Of a DNA stretch of 64,000 bases, positions 60,365 to 64,000 are shown piece after piece (within the stretch, counting starts at the first letter, position 1; every line of letters begins with the position of its first letter). The stretch is from an uncultured Rhodopila sp. (GTDB lineage: Bacteria > Pseudomonadota > Alphaproteobacteria > Acetobacterales > Acetobacteraceae): positions 1 to 64,000 of the forward strand of contig NZ_CAJATU010000132.1 in assembly GCF_903944925.1 (NCBI RefSeq), in the 5' to 3' direction. Below the pieces are notes generated by a model. It was not told the origin of the DNA, made no database searches, and was given only the letters and a program-made list of their open reading frames with translations. The position numbers and the translations under genes are program-made.

Positions 60365-60982
60365 TCAGCGCGACACAACGCGGCCGATCCAGCGGTCCAG
60401 CCCGCCGGATGACTTGCCATCAGCCGTTGGAAGCCCCGCGGCGCGCGGCCGGGGCGGCAGATACCGCACCGCCGGGCCGTATTCCGGCAGCAGCGCAAAC
60501 CCGCCGCGCCGGTGCACCAGCTCGGAAACCGCCGACGCGGGATCGCCGATATTGCCGAAATGGCGCGCGCCGCTCGGGCAGGTGGCGACGCAGGCGGGCA
60601 CGGCCACGTCGCGCCGATCGATACACAATGTGCATTTGCGCATCACCCCTGCCGCCGCATCGTATTCGCGTGCGCCATAGGGGCAGGCCTAGGCGCACAG
60701 CCGGCAGCCGATGCAGCGCTCCGCGTCGATCAAGACGACCCCGTCCGCCGTCCGCCGGAACGATGCCCCGGTCGGGCAGACCGTCACGCAGCCCGGACTT
60801 TCGCAGTGCTGGCACATGCGCGGCACGTAGACGGTGCGCGCACCGCCCTCGATCTCGTAACCGAACACCTGGTTCGGCCAAACACTGTCGTCGAAGGCCG
60901 CCGCGCCTTTGCAGGCCACGCTGCAGGCATGGCAGCCGACACAGATATCGAGGTCGATGACCAGCGCGAGCCGGACGGTCAC
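60365..60982 (-). pseudogene. soeB: SoeB iron-sulfur subunit interrupted by an in-frame amber codon
   Basis: GTG 60982 (overlapping the corrected soeA stop as GTGA) to TGA 60365 would give 205 residues with four [4Fe-4S] motifs: CVGCHACSVACK, CQHCESPGCVTVCP, CIGCRLC-x-ACPYGA and CTLCIDRRDVAVPACVATCP. Codon 98, in the third motif, is TAG (60689-60691) where relatives have Trp in CAWACPYG; TGG to TAG needs one change. The frame on both sides is otherwise perfect. Truncation after 97 residues would remove two clusters. This is a nonsense mutation, a suppressed codon, or a sequence error. Confidence 0.8.
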
Positions 60983-63755
60983 ACCACGACCCTCCGCAGC
61001 GCATCCAGCGAAGCGAATTGCGGTTCCACCGGGCCGGCTCGCCCGGGCCGCAGGGTTCCAGCCGCACCCGCTGGTCGAACCACGCCGCCTGTCCGGTCAC
61101 CGGATCGGCGTTCGCCAACCGCCTTGTTCCAGCCGCCGCGGGCAGGTGGTCGTCAATCAGATGGTTCAGCAGGAAGCCCTCCCGCACCTCAGTCGCATCC
61201 GCCGCCAGGCCCCAGGCGCCGGCGCGCTTGCCGATGGCGTTCCAGGTCCAGACGGTGTCGGCCTGAACCCCTTCCATCGTGCGGATGCGCAGCTTGAGGC
61301 GCCCGTGCGCGCTGACCAGCCACGCCCGGGCGCCATCCTGCAAGCCGAGCGCCCGGGCGGTGGACGCCGCAACATACAGGTCATTGCGGCTGAGGATCTG
61401 CTTCAGCCACGCATTCTGCGATCCCCAGGAGTGATACATGATCATCGGCCGCTGCGTCAGCGCGTACAGCGGAAAGTCCGGCGTGTCGGCTGCCAGCGGC
61501 GGATGCCAGCCGGGCAACGGATCGAAGGCGGCGATGATCCGGTCCCGCAGGTCACCCGGCGGCTGCAGCGGCCCGTGGCCCTGCGCGGCGAGGCGGAACC
61601 GCTGCAAAGGCTCGGAATAGATCTGTAGCACGATGGGTTCTGCGTTGGGAACGAAGCCCATCTTCACCGCGAAATCCAGATACCCGGCATTGGCGTGGCG
61701 GTAGAAGCGGTGCGCCGGTTCCAGTTCCTGCCGCCAGAAGCAGCCATTGGCGATATACGCTTCAAGCTGTTTCGGGTTGGGGGCGCCGCGGCCGATGGCC
61801 GAGCCGTCCGGGCCGCGCCAGCCGGCCAGCGGACCAACCCCCGGCGCACGTTCGTGGTTCGCCAGATAATCCGCATATCCGCCAGGGTAGCGCGGCGCGC
61901 CGTCGGGCGTCAGCAGCCCGGGCAGGCCGAGGCGCACACCGAGATCGAGCAGCACGTCCTGGAAAGGCCGCACGTCGCGCTCCGGCTGCACCACCGGCTG
62001 GCGTATCGAATCCGCGATCCCGTCGGCGTCGGAGATCGGCCGATCCAGAATCGAAATGCAGTCCCAGCGTTCCAGATAGGTCGTGTCGGGCAGCACGAGA
62101 TCGGCGTACGCCACCATTTCCGACGCGAACGCATCGGCGTAGATGATGTGCGGAATCTTGTAGTCGCCGGTCGCCGGGTCGCGCGCGGTCAGCAGCTCCA
62201 TCGTGCCGGCGGTGTTCATCGAGGAGTTCCACGCCATGTTCGCCATGAACAGGAACAACGTGTCGATCGGGTAGGGATCGCCCGCGACGGCGTTGGCGAT
62301 CACCATCTGCATCATGCCGTGCGCGGCGAGCGGCGCCTCCCACGAAAAGGCATGGTCCAGGCGCAGCGGCTGGCCGTCCGGCTCCAGCAGCAGATCTTCC
62401 GGCCCGACGGGCATGCCCAGCGGCATGCCGCCCAACGGCTTACCCGGCGCGTAGCCCTTCCCGGCCGGCTTCGGCCCCGGCGGTATCGGCTTGGGGAACG
62501 GCGGCTTGAAACGGAAACCGCCGGGACAGTCGATCGTGCCCAGCAGCATTTGCAGCAGATGCAGGGCGCGCGTGGTGTCGAAGCCGTTGCTGTGCGCGGA
62601 TATGCCGCGCATCGCATGCATCGATACGGGACGCCCGCGCGTCGTGGCATGCTGCCGCCCGGTCGTGTCGGTCCAGGGGATATCGAGTTCGATCGCCTGC
62701 TCGAACGCCACCGCGGCAAGTTCAACGGCGATCCGCCGGATGGTGGCGGCGGGGACGCCGGTGACCGCCTCGGCAGCCTCCGGTGCATAGGCGGCATCAA
62801 GGTAACGCTTGGCAAGCAAAGCAAAGACCGGCGTCGCGACCCGGCCGTCCGGCAGGGTGAAGCGCCCGGCGACGGCGGGGGAGATGCCGGTGGCGCCGGC
62901 ATCCACCGGCGCCCCGTCGGCCCAGCACAGCGGGCGATTGCCGGCGTCGCGGGCGAAACGGCCGTGCTCCGCGGTGCCGGGCGCCTGCACCACCAGCCAG
63001 TGGGCGTTGGTGAAGCGGACCAGGTATTCGAGGTCGATGCGATCGGTGCGCAGCAATTCGTGCACCAAAGCGAGCACCAGGGCGCCGTCGGTGCCGGGAC
63101 GAATGCCGATCCATTCATCGGCGATGGCGGAGTAGCCGGTGCGGATGGGGTTGACGGATACAACCTTGGCGCCGCGTTGTTTCAGCTTGCCGAGGCCGAT
63201 TTTGATCGGGTTGGAATCGTGGTCCTCGGCGACGCCCAAGAGAAGAAGGTACTTGGTTCGGTCCCAGTCCGGCTCCCCGAACTCCCAGAACGATCCGCCG
63301 ATGGTGTACAGCCCGGCCGTTGCGACGTTGACCGAGCACAATCCGCCGTGCGCAGCGAAGTTCGGGGTGCCGAACTGCGCGGCCCACCATCCGGTCAGCG
63401 ACTGGCTCTGGTCGCGGCCGGTGAAGAAGGCCAGGCGGCGCGGGTCGCTGCGGCGGATGGCGCCGAGCCATGCGGTGGCGATGTCCAGCGCCTCATCCCA
63501 TTCGATCTCGACGAACGAAGCCTCCCCGCGCGGGCCGACACGCTTGAGCGGCTTGCGCAACCGGGCGGCGGAGAAATGATGCTGGAGACCCGCGGCGCCC
63601 TTGCCGCACAGAACGCCGCGGTTCTTCGGATGTGCCGGATTGCCCTCGATGCGGATGGGTACGCCGTCCCGCAGATGCACGTTGATGCCGCAGCGGCAGG
63701 TGCACATGTAGCAGGTAGTCTGCCGCATGGAAGACACGCCGGGGTCAGGCGTCAT
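60979..63755 (-). CDS. soeA: Sulfite dehydrogenase (quinone) molybdopterin subunit SoeA, frameshifted at its end
   Basis: Start ATG 63755 (or 63728). N-terminal [4Fe-4S] ligands Cys15, Cys18, Cys22 and Cys50 (CYMCTCRC, VLCGKG); then FTGRDQSQSLTGWWAAQFGT, HGGLCSVNVATAGLYTIGGS, GVAEDHDSNPIKIGLGKL, VSVNPIRTGYSAIADEWIG, closely following SoeA of Allochromatium-type SoeABC. No Tat signal, so it faces the cytoplasm. It oxidises sulfite to sulfate. At the GGG run 61031-61033 one base appears lost: the frame runs on through soeB to 60420, whereas restoring one base gives EPQFASLDALRRVVV and TGA 60979 overlapping the soeB start. About 925 residues when corrected. Confidence 0.85.
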
Positions 63756-63780
63756 GTGGATTCGTTCCGTCCATGCCCGT

Positions 63781-63797
63781 GCAGCGTTATACGCTGC
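63781..63797. promoter_or_regulatory. Palindrome GCAGCGT-TAT-ACGCTGC upstream of soeA
   Basis: Perfect seven-base arms around TAT, 26 bases upstream of the soeA start codon. The core GTTATAC resembles the TATAC half-sites at 2.5 and 4.7 kb. Likely an operator for the soeABC operon or the divergent gene at 63970. Confidence 0.45.
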
Positions 63798-63822
63798 ATC
63801 CACGGAAACGTGCAAACGTACT

Positions 63823-63838
63823 TTTCCGCGTGCGGAAA
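63823..63838. promoter_or_regulatory. Palindrome TTTCCGC-GT-GCGGAAA between divergent genes
   Basis: Perfect seven-base arms around two bases, 26 bases further from soeA than the first palindrome. No T-run suggests operator rather than terminator. Two different palindromes imply two regulators or one with extended contacts. Confidence 0.4.
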
Positions 63839-63969
63839 GAGTATACACTATGAACAAATGTATGTCATTGCAAGGCGCGCCGCCCATGTGTATTTACCGG
63901 TGGCGCCGCGCGCGCCGGGCCAGGTGACCGCACCGGCAATATCGCAGTCAACGAACGGAGAACGAGTTC

Positions 63970-64000
63970 ATGTCGCGCCTGAGTCTGGCCCTGGACAACA
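63970..64000 (+). CDS. Start of an unidentified gene, cut by window edge
   Basis: ATG 63970 with GGAGAACGAG upstream opens MSRLSLALDN and leaves the window after ten codons. It is divergent from soeA. Too short to assign. Confidence 0.4.
   Translation, partial: MSRLSLALDN

Noticed and set aside
60689-60691. Reading the soeB amber codon as pyrrolysine because corrinoid methyltransferases are nearby
   Set aside because: The position is a conserved Trp one base away from TAG, no pyl genes or MtmB/MtbB/MttB-type enzymes are in the window, and the other visible amber (1983) is in an obvious pseudogene.
60420-63755. A single long SoeA-SoeB fusion protein from the uninterrupted reading frame
   Set aside because: Past about 61030 this frame loses all family features while another frame encodes SoeB with four cluster motifs; a lost base in a G run explains it.

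Overview
The window is GC-rich, tightly packed bacterial DNA. GTG and TTG starts are frequent and ATGA-type 4-base gene overlaps are everywhere. The gene families (SoeABC-type sulfite dehydrogenase, SsuABC-like transporters, accessory GroESL, IS66/IS3/IS21 debris, a perfect FNR/FixK box) suggest an alphaproteobacterium, possibly Rhodospirillales/Acetobacteraceae, able to live both with and without oxygen. That placement is inference; there is no rRNA or tRNA here to fix it. I found no transcription regulator gene, CRISPR array, tRNA or rRNA.

Layout: 1-2350 is a graveyard of broken genes (IS66, IS3, IS21, a MutY-like glycosylase, an oligopeptide-transporter ATPase). 2.5-7.7 kb (+) has a DszC/SfnB-like flavoenzyme and an SsuCBA-like transporter, with a nitroreductase on the other strand. 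14.5-7.7 kb (-) is one operon: groES-groEL-solute-binding protein-truncated metY-CobW GTPase-two UroD-type methyltransferases (one broken). 14.7-18.7 kb has a CmcJ-like oxygenase and a SauT/SauS-like pair (sulfoacetate to sulfoacetaldehyde). 19.0-25.7 kb (+) is a compact corrinoid methyl-transfer operon: ferredoxin, corrinoid protein, three UroD-type methyltransferases, RACE activator, CobW GTPase. 33.0-25.8 kb (-) is a flavin monooxygenase plus ABC transporter operon containing two four-domain rhodanese-repeat proteins. 33.0-33.5 kb holds fragments of a nitrogenase-like subunit and a cytochrome b561. 33.9-35.1 kb (+) is an acyl-CoA-dehydrogenase-like enzyme. 45.4-35.1 kb (-) is a nine-gene operon: flavin monooxygenase, complete Dpp/Opp-type importer with two binding proteins, SDR, MmgE/PrpD (frameshifted). 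47.0-45.7 kb (-) is a third flavin monooxygenase. 47.5-51.6 kb (+) is a third sulfonate/nitrate-type ABC transporter plus a Tat-exported beta-propeller.

59.2-51.6 kb (-) is the most unusual part. It is a six-gene operon of 2-hydroxyacyl-CoA dehydratase/benzoyl-CoA reductase-like (double-cubane type) proteins with three ATPase activator domains. One activator is fused to a dehydratase-type subunit, and a perfect FNR box lies upstream. 63.8-59.5 kb (-) is soeABC, with a frameshift at the end of soeA and an amber codon in soeB.

Taken together the window reads as a scavenging island for organic sulfur compounds. Importers feed oxygen-dependent flavin monooxygenases under air. Corrinoid and ATP-driven iron-sulfur enzymes may take over without oxygen. 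Rhodanese-repeat proteins may handle sulfane sulfur, and SoeABC would oxidise released sulfite. The substrates of the corrinoid and dehydratase-like systems cannot be read from sequence. At least six genes carry lesions, so parts of the island are decaying or the assembly has errors.
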